From Channallabes apus (taxonomy: Eukaryota > Chordata > Actinopteri > Siluriformes > Clariidae), in the NCBI GenBank assembly GCA_030522415.1, contig CM060104.1, positions 8,939,501 to 9,003,500 of the forward strand: a stretch of DNA of 64,000 nucleotides. The letters run 5' to 3'. The number at the start of each line of letters is the position of its first letter. The stretch's first letter is position 1. Positions 22,961 through 34,686 of this stretch are shown here, piece after piece. The notes beneath the pieces are model-generated. The model ran no database searches. It saw only the letters and a program-made list of their open reading frames with translations, and was not told the DNA's origin. The translations under genes were made by a program, and so were the position numbers.

Positions 22961-24906
22961 GAGTACTACTGACCAGAGACCAGACCTACTGTATATCTGC
23001 CAGGTGAAATAACACCAAATAAGCATTCAGAGTTAATGCACACAGCATTGTACTAAGCTCAATACTTGCATGTTCTGACAGTGAAGGCAGTGAAATAATA
23101 CTAAAGTCACCCATAAATAAATGATACACAGTCCTGAAGATTAATCCTGTTAACTGTCAGTACAACAAAAAATCATTCTTCCTCATGTGTGACTTGAAAC
23201 AGGTGAGATGTTAGCCAAACTGCGATGAGACTTCCACAACATCAAAACAACACCCAATGCTGATATGCACGCAAAGAAGAGTGTGAGGTTGAATTTTGAT
23301 TGTAGCAGCTCCTATGTTGGAATGGCGAGCTGCAATGTTATAGCTAATGATTAACCGATTGCTGCGATCACGGACACATACAGTAGCTGATTGTCACACG
23401 TGTAGCACTTGCAGAAGCAAGTGAATATGTAGAGATAAAAGACTCTGATCAAGAATAACTGTATCTATGGCATAACATCAAAGTGGGATACTATTTATGC
23501 CATCATGCACAAAAACACAATGTTATGAACATCCTTATTCTCTGGCTGTAGAAGAAAGAGCGTGTTCTCAATCAGGATGTTAACACCAAAAAGGTGAGAG
23601 ACTGGCGATAAAAGAGACTCATACTGTAACAACCGCCTCCAGTTCATACGCCAGGTTTTTTACAAACAAGCACAATCATATTTTAACAACATCAGAGCTG
23701 ATTTTTCCTAAATCATAGTGAGGTGAGACAATCATTAATGCTCGCTTCTAAAGCTGAATTAGATTTATAATAGACATAAGCGAGCCAGTGTTAAATGGAA
23801 AGCAGAGCTCTGGCAGTGTGTCCGTGGCCAGTGAGTGGGTATAATGTGAGCGAGAGTCGGTTCTTACACAGCAGACACATACCAATGAATCAAAGCAGGA
23901 GTTGGCAGCCTTGTAACATCTTCACGCATGGTAGGTTAAGCCGGGCAAACATGGACGAACGGTCGACTGATGGATGCTGAGGCTGGTCAGCAAAGCAACT
24001 TCAGACGCATGTCCTTGTCTCACTCGTCCACACTTTTCCTCCTAACAGCTCGTGCCATGCTCAGCCTGCTGATATATTACAAGGCTGTAAACAAGAGATT
24101 AATAAGTGAAATGAGAAGTGAGCAGTGCTGACCTTTAAGTGATTACCTGCCCAAAATACCTGTATGGGTAGAGATACATTGTGTTTTTAAATGTGTGGGA
24201 TTTTATGCCCTTCACCTTGTTTGCAGTGTGCTAAGTGTGGTGAAATGTGCTGGCACCTAGAAAGAACAGACTGAACAAAGGGTTAGAGAGAAAATGTTTG
24301 AACATGTTGAACAATAATAATAATAATAATAATACTGTACAGGCTATACTGTGGTTTTAGGGTATTCAAATAAAATTCCGTTATAAAAATGCAACTAACA
24401 TTACAGAATGCCGACAACAATGACCTTTTCATGTGCAACCATTGGCGTCTTATGCGTAAGACAAGTCATGATGTGTTTCATATTGGTGCTTCATGTTTCC
24501 ACGTTTGACTAGCACCATGGACTCTACACACAGAAGACCCATCTGTTTTGAATTTGACACAGAGGATAAACAGTTCTCTGTCCAATCCTCTTTCATCATC
24601 CTGTTTTCGTCTCTAATCCATGTTGTCTTGATCAGAGCAAATAAAAATAAAATCTATTTACGTTGGCGAAAATGTTTCTGTAGCATTGTGGACGTTTTCT
24701 CAGCTAAATAATTTACAGAAATGCATGTGATTGACCACGACCAACTTAAGCACCTGCTACAGAATCCATTGTGTTTAATAAAATACAGTCACTGAAAAAC
24801 ATTTTTTTCCATATATTTGTTCTGATACAATATTTTAGAGCTTGCAGCCACCAGCTGACAAATCACTATATTGGGCTGCCTCACTAATACTGTACCAAGG
24901 CCACTG

Positions 24907-24944
24907 TTGCTCTTGATGAACACACCTTAGTTCATCAAGAGCAA
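24907..24944. repeat. Perfect 15-bp inverted repeat (hairpin)
   Basis: ttgctcttgatgaac and its exact reverse complement are separated by 8 nt. It lies 10 bp from the hAT-like MITE. Confidence 0.9.
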
Positions 24945-24954
24945 TGACCTCAAG

Positions 24955-25143
24955 CAGTGGTTCCCAATCCTGGTTCTGGAGAACCCCCTAACATTTAATG
25001 TTTTCTCAGATCTAAGCACACAATTTATATGGTCCGCTAATTGACAGCCTTTTCTAAATAGCAGCGGGTGTGGTATAGCAGGGAAAATACTAAAATAAGC
25101 AGGTAGTGGGTCGACCCTCCAGGACCAGAGTTGGGACCCACAG
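24955..25143. mobile_element. hAT-like MITE, about 190 bp
   Basis: Ends CAGTGGTTCCCAATCCTGG and, inverted, CTGTGGGTCCCAACTCTGG form terminal inverted repeats of about 27 bp with mismatches. No coding capacity. The 8-bp flanks do not match, so the copy is old or the class is uncertain. A related end fragment is near 39,285-39,320. Confidence 0.55.
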
Positions 25144-26520
25144 TTCTAGAGGAACAGCTCAGATTGAAGCTGATCAGCTGTTAAGAATAATTTTTTAGGA
25201 TCACATTTAGTGTTTTTAAGTACAGTTGACAGCACTGGGATTTTTATAGCTTTAACAAATGAACTATGATGCAAAAATATATATATTTTTCCAAATAATC
25301 CTGCTTTTTGCGTTATGATTGTCTCATCTATTATTGTAGGATCCTCAAAGACGAGCCAATCCTAGAGCATAAAGATGGGACTTAACATGCTGCACGTGTT
25401 TGGCGCAGTTAAGCATTATAGTTTCCCTTCAAGTAATCATGGAGTAGCACCTTTAGTTTCTCTTTTTAAAGCTGATGCGGTTTCGAAGTTGAACTTCTGT
25501 AGGCTATGAATAATTTTACACCAAGAGTGAGTAACAAAAATTATTATTTAAAGAGGATAAAACACCATCCTGACACTGATAGCTAGCAATAGATTGAACA
25601 AAATCACAGCTGCAAAGGACTAAGTAGATTCATTTTCTCCCCAATTTGCACATGTTTCTGGAAGTATATTCTTCTTTAACCTTTCAGATTGCCAGACACT
25701 TGCATATACAAACTAATGACAGCCATCTACTGGTGTCCTTCTAACTAATGTACAACAGTTAAATAGTTTTTTATTAAACATTTTATTGCTATAAAATGCG
25801 TTTTTCATGCCAATAATTGATATTATATTATGCTATAATGCCAGCTGGTGACATCCTGTCACTGCAGTACCTTTGATTCTTATAGTGACACATTACATTT
25901 CACCTGTGATGAAAGTAACACCTTTGAACATGGGTGCTAATGCAAAAGCCTGGACACGTTCAATCTATTCTACAAACGTATAAAAATATATACTGTATGG
26001 TGCAAAGCACATTCCTGACACGGCTCATTTGCTTGTAATGACCCCAACAAAAGTTCAACGTCATTGACATAAAAGCTGAACGTCAGAAGTGCACGCATTT
26101 TGAGTTGAAATAACCAAAGAGAATGAAAGCAAAAAGACAAATGTGGCCATTATTTTCACTCACTAACAGGCAAAAAAAATCTAATCATGTATAATTAATT
26201 CTAACAAAGCATAAAAGCATTTGTTTTGTGGCCTTTAACTATGCAGGTACATCAAGTCAAGGTTTAGATCCTTTAATTGTAGTATGCATAACTTCACATA
26301 AATATCAAAATTCTTGTGTAATTGCTTTTTATGAAGGATTTAATAAACAAATCTGCTTATATCCAGCTTAAGAAATTAAATAAAATGTCGTTATGATTTA
26401 CTTTTAATTTGATTTGATTATACTTATGATTTTATTTATTAAATGTATTTCACAACACTTTCATTCAAAGTGGCTAACTGTACAAATAAGGCAGAATCCA
26501 ATTCAAGCATAGAGCTTGAA

Positions 26521-26577
26521 CACACACACACACACACACACGCACACACGCACGCGCACGCGCACACACGCACACAG
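26521..26577. repeat. (CA)n/(CG) compound microsatellite
   Basis: CA repeats with interspersed CGCACACG units. Confidence 0.9.
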
Positions 26578-28961
26578 CAATCCCCCCCATTGGCCACTCT
26601 TACATCACTGTAGGGACAAAAAGAGAAACCTGCAGCTAAACAGTAATAAAATATTACTCCTGAAGCAATCAGTCAAATGATCTTACAAGCCAGAGTGCCA
26701 AGTAACAATCACAAGCAACAAGGGTTATTTATCTCCAACAGATAACACCTAATGCCAGATAACAATAGATACAGTACATAGTGAACACACCTACAAAGGC
26801 ATACACTGCCAGTCATGTTCGACTTTCAACAAACTCAAGCACACCTCTGAACTGTATCAGATATTTGAAGAGGAAAGAGACAATTTAATGTGTAATGAAA
26901 CAACCGGCTGAGTTACCAGACCTTAACCCACCTGGGGTGTTGAGTGTGCAAGTGTAAGAGTTTTTTTGGTTGGTTTGTTTGTATTAGTTTATACACATAA
27001 TTTAACTGTCAAAATAAATAATCAAACGAGTCAATAAAGTCGAAATAATCAATAAGTCAATAAAGTCAAGTCAACTTGTGATGAAATTTCTGGTGAATAA
27101 AGTAAAACTTTTCAATAGTGCAATTGACATTTACAGAAGACTCCAAGCATAGTAAAGTGAAGAGACTGCAGTAAAATATTTGAATAGTGCAAGAGATGCG
27201 GAAGAGATGTATTGTCTGTGGGAACTGTACACACAATCATTCACCAACACCACTTGTACAGTACAGTAACTTGGCTGGGAGTTGTTGCCATATCCCTGTA
27301 CAGTCCTGACCAATTTGGACCATTAAAGGAGTTCCTGGGAGGCCAGTTTCAGGCAGGCAGTTTGATCATGGCTCGGCGTACTGCGGACACTTTCTTCTTT
27401 GATAAAGAAAGTGAAATTCCGGGATGACTTAGTTATTAGTGTAGCAGGAGATTATATAGAGAAATAAAAGTAGTATTTACTCTCATAACTTTGTTCTGTT
27501 GTTCTGCACAATCAAAAGTCCCGATTTGACGTGAACATCCTCAAATGATTATCGATTTTTTGTAAAGTTCTGACCAAAAGGAAATTAAAATCTTTTATGA
27601 AAACTATTATGAAAATTGAAGGTGTGCCCTAAACATCTGTCAGGGAGTAGATACTGTATGTGCATAGCCACTTTTTTCCTCATTTAAAAAAAAAAAAAGG
27701 AGTATTAGAAAAACACTCTTTATGTTGACAACATTTTCATTCACATGCCCCAATTTGCATGCTAAAGCATAATGGCATAATGTGTCATAATGTGGCTGAA
27801 TCAGCCAATGTGTACAGTGCTACAGTAGGTCTAGAAAACCCAAGTGCAGTGAGTAATTATTTTTAAAAAAAAGTGGTGCCACATCTTGCTTAATAAAGCA
27901 AGCAGTGCTCATTAGAATTCCTGTGACCTTAACAGATGCCTTAAAATGTGTGGCACAATAGTAATTCTATTTAGAATGTATTGTGGCTCTCCTGTCAGGG
28001 TAAATGGCAGCATCATAGCTCGACTTTTCTGCCGCAGGTTGAATCCACTGAAATCATTTGTTTCTTAGAGTTCACGTAGCATGATTAGAGTTATTATTAA
28101 TAAATTTTTGAGGTGACTACGGAAACCCGCCAAATAAAACAAACCCAGAAAGCAGATGAAATTACAGCAAATTCTGAAACAGAAAAAAAAAACTAGATTA
28201 ACTTGATCAAATTTCTGAAGGCTGACGCGTTGAAAAGTAGGCTATAAAACAATGGTCCAACCTGACTGGAAAACGCAGCTGGTTCTGTTTCCGTACACAA
28301 TTCTTTTCCAATCTTAACAAGATTTTTGCTTATAATTTTTTTTTTTTGCACTGTTATACTAAAGCAATCTTGAGCACTTTCCCCCTTGCCTGAGCCGCAT
28401 AACGCATTATAATGAGTCTTACTGACAGAGTGAGCTGTCTGGAAATGAAAATGAACCCCGTTGTACAATACTATGCCTGTTTCTTTACTTGCCTTGGATG
28501 GACATAAAGACGTTCAAGCATGGTGAGATAAAAGGAGACGTGCTGGGTGAATAGTACCAAGGTCAAGAAATCCTCACCTGAATGACAGGCGCTCTGTAAA
28601 CTCGCCCCAAAAATGATTGACACTGAATAAGTACTGTACGGGGCGATAAACGAAAGCGATCTGCCCCGGTGTCTGGCAGGCTACACCTTAGTTATGTTAA
28701 TGTACATTTAAGCATCACAAATAATAGATGCGGCCTAAATTATAAATCGGTTTTCTTGGCATCCGCAGAAGAGGGAAAAAACATGGTGCAGTAATGTAGT
28801 CTGAAGAGAAAAACAGGTTGCTTTGCTCAGGGAGCGCGGTTCATCAATCGAGAAGCTGCAGTTTGACTGAATAAACAATGCATAAACTTCATTAAATATT
28901 TGTAGACAGGAGTGGACAATTAACCGGCTAGCTGGACAACTTTGCAGGAGAGTGGCAAGAT

Positions 28962-28996
28962 GTTATGTTATGTTATGTTATATGTTGTTATGTTAT
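28962..28996. repeat. GTTAT pentamer repeat
   Basis: About seven GTTAT units with one small disruption. Confidence 0.85.
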
Positions 28997-29562
28997 GGCA
29001 GCATTGCTGTTAGATAAACACTCATTGACAGAGTGTCACACTGCCTGGCACTTACAACGTGCAGGTCGCATGAAGATCAACAGTGTTTTGTAACGCCTGT
29101 AGTACTGTCTCCACTTCACTAGATAGCAAGAATGAGATAAATGTATTGTTTTGGTTTGTTTTCCTTAATGCACTGCGAGACAAAACTGGAAGTAGGGTTT
29201 TTCACTAGCTCCACTCCTACATTACTCGCGTCTGATTTGGAGATTGCAGACAAACGAGTCATTCGTTGGCGTGTTGCAAAAGAGCCAGCTGGCTTACAGG
29301 AAGTCCATTTTGACGCTCGCGAGGCAACCCTTACGAAAACTAATGGTACATTCCATGTTTTAAGAGCTGGCTTTCTGTTTTCCTTTGCCAGCCTGTCTGT
29401 GTTGTTTCTGCAAACGTTATGTCAATACTTAACACCGCATCTATAAGTGTACACCAGGTCATTACTATCCGCCGGTGTTAAGCTATAAAAAGCTGTCCTT
29501 GCTGCCAAGGCGTCTTAAAGCCGCTCACAGCAAATGACAGAGTGAAGAGGATAAACGCTTAC

Positions 29563-29855
29563 CTGTCCCTGCTGTCCTCACTGCCGCGCGCGTTTACTCC
29601 GTCGTGGAGCCGAGTCCAGGGTCCGCATCCCTGTCATACGACGCGTGGAGTAACGCTACTTCTGCTTCTCGCTCTCTCTCGTCTGCTCCGTCTTTCCCCT
29701 CCTCCTTGTCAAACGGAAAGCGCAATCCCGACACTCAGCCGCGCGGCGCGGCGCAGCTCTCACTCACTCGCTCGCTCGCTCGCTCACGCGCAAGCCACGC
29801 AAAACAAGTTCGCGCCGCGCCGTACCTCCCGCACGAGACGCCCCGAGGGCCACGC
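29563..29855 (-). other. Putative untranslated first exon, minus strand
   Basis: GC- and CpG-rich segment, in contrast to the AT-rich surroundings. On the minus strand it ends in a near-consensus splice donor, CAG|GTAAGC, with the last exon base at 29,563. The upper boundary is estimated from a TATA-like TTTTAA at 29,885-29,890. An ATG in this exon opens only a 19-residue frame that stops before the donor, so it is probably a 5' UTR with an upstream ORF. The coding exons were not found; they must lie below 29,560, possibly outside the window. The gene name is unknown. On the plus strand a 250-residue frame spans this CpG island but looks like a GC artefact. Confidence 0.55.
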
Positions 29856-30013
29856 CCCCTCTTGCCTTCCACCACTGGACTCTCTTAAAAGGTTTACGCT
29901 CGTTAATAATCATGAGGCAGCATCAGCATACGGCGCTCATTGGCTCAAAGAGTCCCTCCGTTTTCTTTCCCCCTCGTTTCCCCTTCGCTTGAGGCCGCTG
30001 TCAGGTGACGTCA
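29849..30013 (-). promoter_or_regulatory. CpG promoter with CRE, CCAAT, GC box and TATA-like box
   Basis: Ordered for minus-strand transcription: a perfect palindromic CRE TGACGTCA at 30,006-30,013; CCAAT at 29,939-29,943 (in the sense orientation for the minus strand); TTTTAA at 29,885-29,890; and a GC-box-like CCACGCCCCCT near 29,850-29,860. The order and spacing (roughly -155, -85, -30) fit a start near 29,855. A CRE in a CpG island suggests control by CREB/ATF factors. Confidence 0.6.
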
Positions 30014-30736
30014 TGGAACATTCCAAAAATTCCAAATTGCAGCATTCTTTACTGGAAGATCTTCAACACGTCGCAGTGTACAGGAACCATAGATTCTGTC
30101 AGTATGCTTGGATGTACATGAATGAAACATTTCCTTCCGAGCCTCCTTTGGGAACCTCGGTTCAGGGCTGCTACTCTACAGGTTTAGGTCTAGGTTTGAA
30201 AAAACTAAACCAAAAGATGAAACCATCTAATTATGCACAAGTCAAGGTTCCATGTGCACAATATCTGATTTGTTCATGGGTGCAAAATGAATAGGCACAT
30301 AATGACAAGGCCATTTGTGTTTTACAGCAGTCATACTTTGAGTGGGGTCTGTGAAGCATGCCCTGGGGATCTATGATTGTTTCATTTAATTACAGTAGTG
30401 GAAATCACATTCCGACATGATCAGACGTGTTATATTTATTATCACCTCACAGCTCCAGGGTGTCCGGTTCAGTTCTCTGGTTACTGTCTGTGTGAAGTTG
30501 AGCATGTTGAGCATGTTCCCTTTCTTTTCATGTGGGTTTCCTCCAGGTTATCTAGTTTGTAGACGCTACAACGACACTAAATTGCCCATAGTGTGTGTGT
30601 GTGTGGGGGGGGTGCTCTAACATGGACTGCTGTCTCAGTGGGCTTGGCTCTGGAGCCACCACAACCCTTTTTAATGGTAAAGTGATTACTGCATGCAGAA
30701 ATGCACGAATGAATTATATTTGCTATTGATTTCTCA
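30014..30736. other. Non-coding stretch upstream of the promoter
   Basis: No gene. A diverged plus-strand SINE core can be made out at about 30,450-30,600 (ATGTGGGTTTCCTCCAGGTTATC and AAATTGCCCATAGTG). Confidence 0.5.
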
Positions 30737-31160
30737 AGGCGGCACACTGGCACTGTGGTCTCACACATCTAGAGGTGAGGGTTCGATTTCCGCCTTAGTT
30801 CTGTGTGAGTGGAATTTGTATGTTTTTTCCGTGCTTTGTGGGTTTCCTCCCAGAGTCCAAATCATGTAGGTTAGGCTAATTCATTCATTCGTCTTTTATG
30901 GGGCTTATCCCGTGCAGGGTCACGGGGGGCCTGCAGTCTATCCCTGGAGACTTTAGGCACAAGGTGGGGTAGACCCTGGACAGGGTTCCACTTAATTGCA
31001 AGGCACAGACCCACACACACAATTTGAGAACACCAATTAATTATAATTTATATATACATGGTGTGTCCTGCATTGTGCCTGAAGTTTCCTGTGGAAGGCT
31101 CCAGGCTTCCTGTGACCCTGTACAGGATAAGCAGTATAGAAAATGAATGAATGAATTATT
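30737..31160 (+). mobile_element. SINE interrupted by an inverted SINE
   Basis: The plus-strand SINE head and core run from 30,737 to about 30,882, up to GGTTAGGCTAATT. An inverted SINE tail-to-middle segment follows (about 30,883-31,030, starting CATTCATTCGTC). The plus-strand tail resumes at about 31,060 and ends in (TGAA)n at 31,160. The arrangement fits insertion of one SINE into another in opposite orientation. Confidence 0.7.
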
Positions 31161-34100
31161 TTATCATTGTTATTATTTGCCTTCACCAGTGCTTTGACAT
31201 GGGTTCAATCCAAAACCTTAAACTACAATACTGTAGCTATACAACATCTACATAAATCAATATCTACAATCCCTATAAATGTCAAATTAGACCTAAAGTC
31301 TGATGTCTGTGGAAAGCTTGAAATAAATAGCCAAAAGTATATTGCAGTATAACAATGTTAATGAAATAAAGCTGTACTGAGAGAGTCCATTTATTTTATA
31401 GTTAAAAGTTTTAGAACATATGCTTTGAATTTTGCATAAATTAAAAAAGGTTATTAAACTTTTCAATGTGATTTAAGGTCAAAGTTCAGGTGTCAGTTGG
31501 GTTGCAAGAGTTTTCCCGTGTCAGCCATAGTGATACGTACTTGGTGCCATTGGTGAGAAAAAAGACTGGAACTGGAAATGATTTGTACCGCAATTACTCA
31601 CCATCAAATCTATTAGATAAAAAGCTTTATCTTTTTTTAATAAGAAATGACAATGCTATTTTCAGAGAGTGACTCATGTGTCAGGGAAGAGACTGTTGCT
31701 AAAGTCAGCACATTTTCTTTTATTCCCTTACGCACTCGTACTCCCCGGTGCTGTTTAGCTTCCTCAGTTTGAGATACTGCTATTTAATGCAACCCTAAGT
31801 GATAGATGAAACCACATGAGAGCTATTGTAAAGCATGCCTTTTGTTTCATTTAACCCTGTATATGAATCAGTAATAAGTGGGTGATTTGGGTGAGATGAT
31901 GATCTGGGCTGGTTGGGTTATGCCTCATTTTCATCAAAATGCTCCATTTAATATGACAATAATGTTGACGAAGCATCTCTTAAAGAATCAGTTGTGTGAA
32001 GCACACAATTCGTTTTTAGTGATTCATGTAAACTATAATAGTTTAAAGAGACCTGTGCTATCTGTTAAGTTTATGAATATTTTGTTGCCTTGAAATTTTT
32101 GTGAATGGATAGTGATGATGAATCAGTATTTTATACAGCCCACTGTTCAGTTCTATAAAAAAGATGTTAGCAGCATGGAAGTTCTCTCCATTTCCTTTAA
32201 CGTTAAAAGACAGAAAATGAACAACTCTCAAAACAGGTTGAAGTAGCGAATTAATTACCTGTCATCTAAAGCCTAAAGCCAAGCCAGTTCTACTGGGCCA
32301 ACTGGTTGGGTGTCTTGTCATTTCAGGAGGTCAGATTTGTCTCTTCTGCTCTCAAATTATGCAGCATGGAGACTGTCAGTTTACTTTGGCAGCATTGTAC
32401 AGACACGACTGTTTCCTCTTTCTCTCTTGCTCTCCCATATTCTGTTTGAGATGGAATTACTCACGCCCACACTCCCACTGTTTGGCATGGAGTTACTCAC
32501 TCTGATTCGAACACTCTCCAGAGACCCCTTTCCTCTCCACATATAACCCACTGTGAGGCATCGTCCTGCTTAAATTGGTAGATGTAATAAAGTACACAAG
32601 TAGAGCATAGTCCATGATATACAGTGTTTATAAACAGGTTCTGGAGTTCTGTTTTTTTCTATTTATTTTTTAATCAGTGACATCATAACTGTATTTATGA
32701 CATGTGTCGCACTTGAGTAGTATAAGTGTAAACGCTAAGAGTTACGGACTCGTTTCAGCAAATTCAATGGAATATTCAAATATTATTATTGTAAGCTGCA
32801 TCAATTTCATTTTTATGGTGCATTTGGCTAGAGGGCAAGCTTGCATTGCTCACAGAGCAGAACACAATCACTGCATATTCATTGTCAGGAAATATATGTA
32901 AATGCGCAGACTTTATAGTGGGAAGAAAAGGTGGTAAAGCAGTCGATAAAAAGTCTCTGGTTGTAAATCATTTGGCACTGTGAGTTGAAAACGAGGTGAC
33001 AGGCTTCTGGAGCTCCTGCAGCGCACAGCAAAGTTCACCTGGCACTCAGGTGATGAGTCACAGCTCTCCGGGTTCTGGCCTTGTCATCGGATGCCAGCAC
33101 TGCTCAGACTCCCTGCAGAGAATGAGGGGGCGGCGTGTCTATCGTCATGGCAGCCAAGGCGCGAGGCTGACTCACACACGGTGCTGCATGGAGGGTAAAG
33201 TGTGTAGGGGGGAGAAGGGGATGTTGTCTAAAATAGCTGCTCTGTTAGATTCATTCTCATCTGCACTAAAATGTGTGCGTGTGCAGGTCAGAAATTCTTT
33301 GTACTCTGCATGTAGTTGTATTCTGTTTTGAAGATTTGAAGGCATCAGTGTTGATGTTTTATGTCCATATCTACAGTACCATGTTAAGCTTTGTACCCTG
33401 CAGGGGTGAGAGAGAGAGAGAGAGAGAGAGAATGGACAAAGCAGCAGTGGGACCAATACAGTGTGAGAGCGCCACACTTTGACAATATGATCTTTGCAGG
33501 CTTATGTAATCCTGCTACCTGCATGCATCTCTTCAAGCAGACGACCAACACAGTAAGTATTATATAACTACATTAGTCTCCCCTCAGAGGCCTGCTGCAC
33601 TTGCGCAGTGTACACCACAGGGAAGGTGAGAGAGAAACAGAGAGAACGTATGCAGGCTGCTGTGACACTAACATATTCAATAATGCCGCAGAGGTAGAAA
33701 GAACAATAATGCCGAAAATTATGTCCTCTCTCTCTCTCTCTCTCTCATATCTCTCTAATATGCACTTATGTTTGTACAAAAGCAAATTAAGAATGCGTGT
33801 GTTAGCGCTTAATACACTTTACGCCTCATCTTATCCAAAATTTAAATTAAGTGAATGCTATTTTTAATATAAACTGTGTAATACTGCATCTAAAATAAAT
33901 ATCGCATAATAACTACATTGTTATTTACACTGTTATTCTATGCAGTGGTGTTTAAAAATGATAAATATTCCTACTTATTTTAATAGAGTAAATAGGATAA
34001 GTGCATATGTACATACATGCATATGCGTCTTAGTGAACACTGCTGGAACAATCTTCTCTCACTCAGTTTTAGGATAATCAGACTGCTCAAAGCTTACAAA

Positions 34101-34686
34101 TGCACACTGGCATGCAGGAACCAAGTCCTAAAGAAACTAATAGTGTGGTAATGTCGGGTAGATGTTCTCAGTGCACGTGTGCCAGCAGTGCCCAAACTCA
34201 ATTAGCTGTCCTCCATACTGCACTGTAATCCAATGTGCCTGGGTCTTACACTTAGAATGCAATTACACCTCTGACAGGCACGCTCAGTCATTTCACAATT
34301 AGGACATGGCTTGTGCAGTCCTTCTCAAAATGAATATTTTCGATGAAAACCTACTATGGCAGAATAAATGAGCTGGTTTGGCAAGTTTGGATTAAGAACA
34401 AAGAGAATTTTCGAGTGCAATGGAAGGTCAGTACAAAGATCATTCATCATAAGTTCTGTTTGTTCCCCAGCTTGATTATTATTTCCGCCGTATGATAAAA
34501 GAGAAACCTCTGTAATTGTTCCAGGTTAGTATTAATGACGTGGCTTCAATTGATGCGAATGCTTGTGTAAAGTGGTTACCACATGTAATTTCAAAAATCA
34601 TAGCAAATTTCCTATCCACCCACTAGCAATTCAGTGCATAAGCTTCATAAGGCTTTCATTATTTTCATGAAAGAGCTTAAATTTTG
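31161..34686. other. Non-coding stretch with a GC-rich AP-1 island
   Basis: Mostly AT-rich with no gene. GA repeats at 33,408-33,432 and CT repeats at 33,725-33,746. A GC-rich patch at 33,000-33,220 is listed separately. Confidence 0.55.
33054..33174. promoter_or_regulatory. Two AP-1-type sites in a GC-rich patch
   Basis: TGAGTCA at 33,054-33,060 and TGACTCA at 33,168-33,174 lie within a locally GC-rich patch (about 33,000-33,220) in AT-rich surroundings. Possible enhancer or alternative promoter. Each 7-mer is common by chance, so support is modest. Confidence 0.3.

Larger units (their letters stand above)
22961..29562. other. Non-coding stretch, likely intron of the minus-strand unit
   Basis: AT-rich. 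It holds a 15-bp-arm hairpin at 24,907-24,944, a hAT-like MITE at 24,955-25,143, a CA/CG microsatellite at 26,521-26,577, an AGTCAATAA-rich tract at 27,030-27,075 and a GTTAT pentamer run at 28,962-28,996. No protein-coding exon recognised. If the first exon at 29,563 is real, this is intron 1 or downstream. Confidence 0.5.

Noticed and set aside
29542..30294. A 250-residue plus-strand frame across the CpG island
   Set aside because: Low-complexity Ser/Arg/Leu-rich translation of promoter DNA; it reads through CRE and CCAAT elements and lacks family features.
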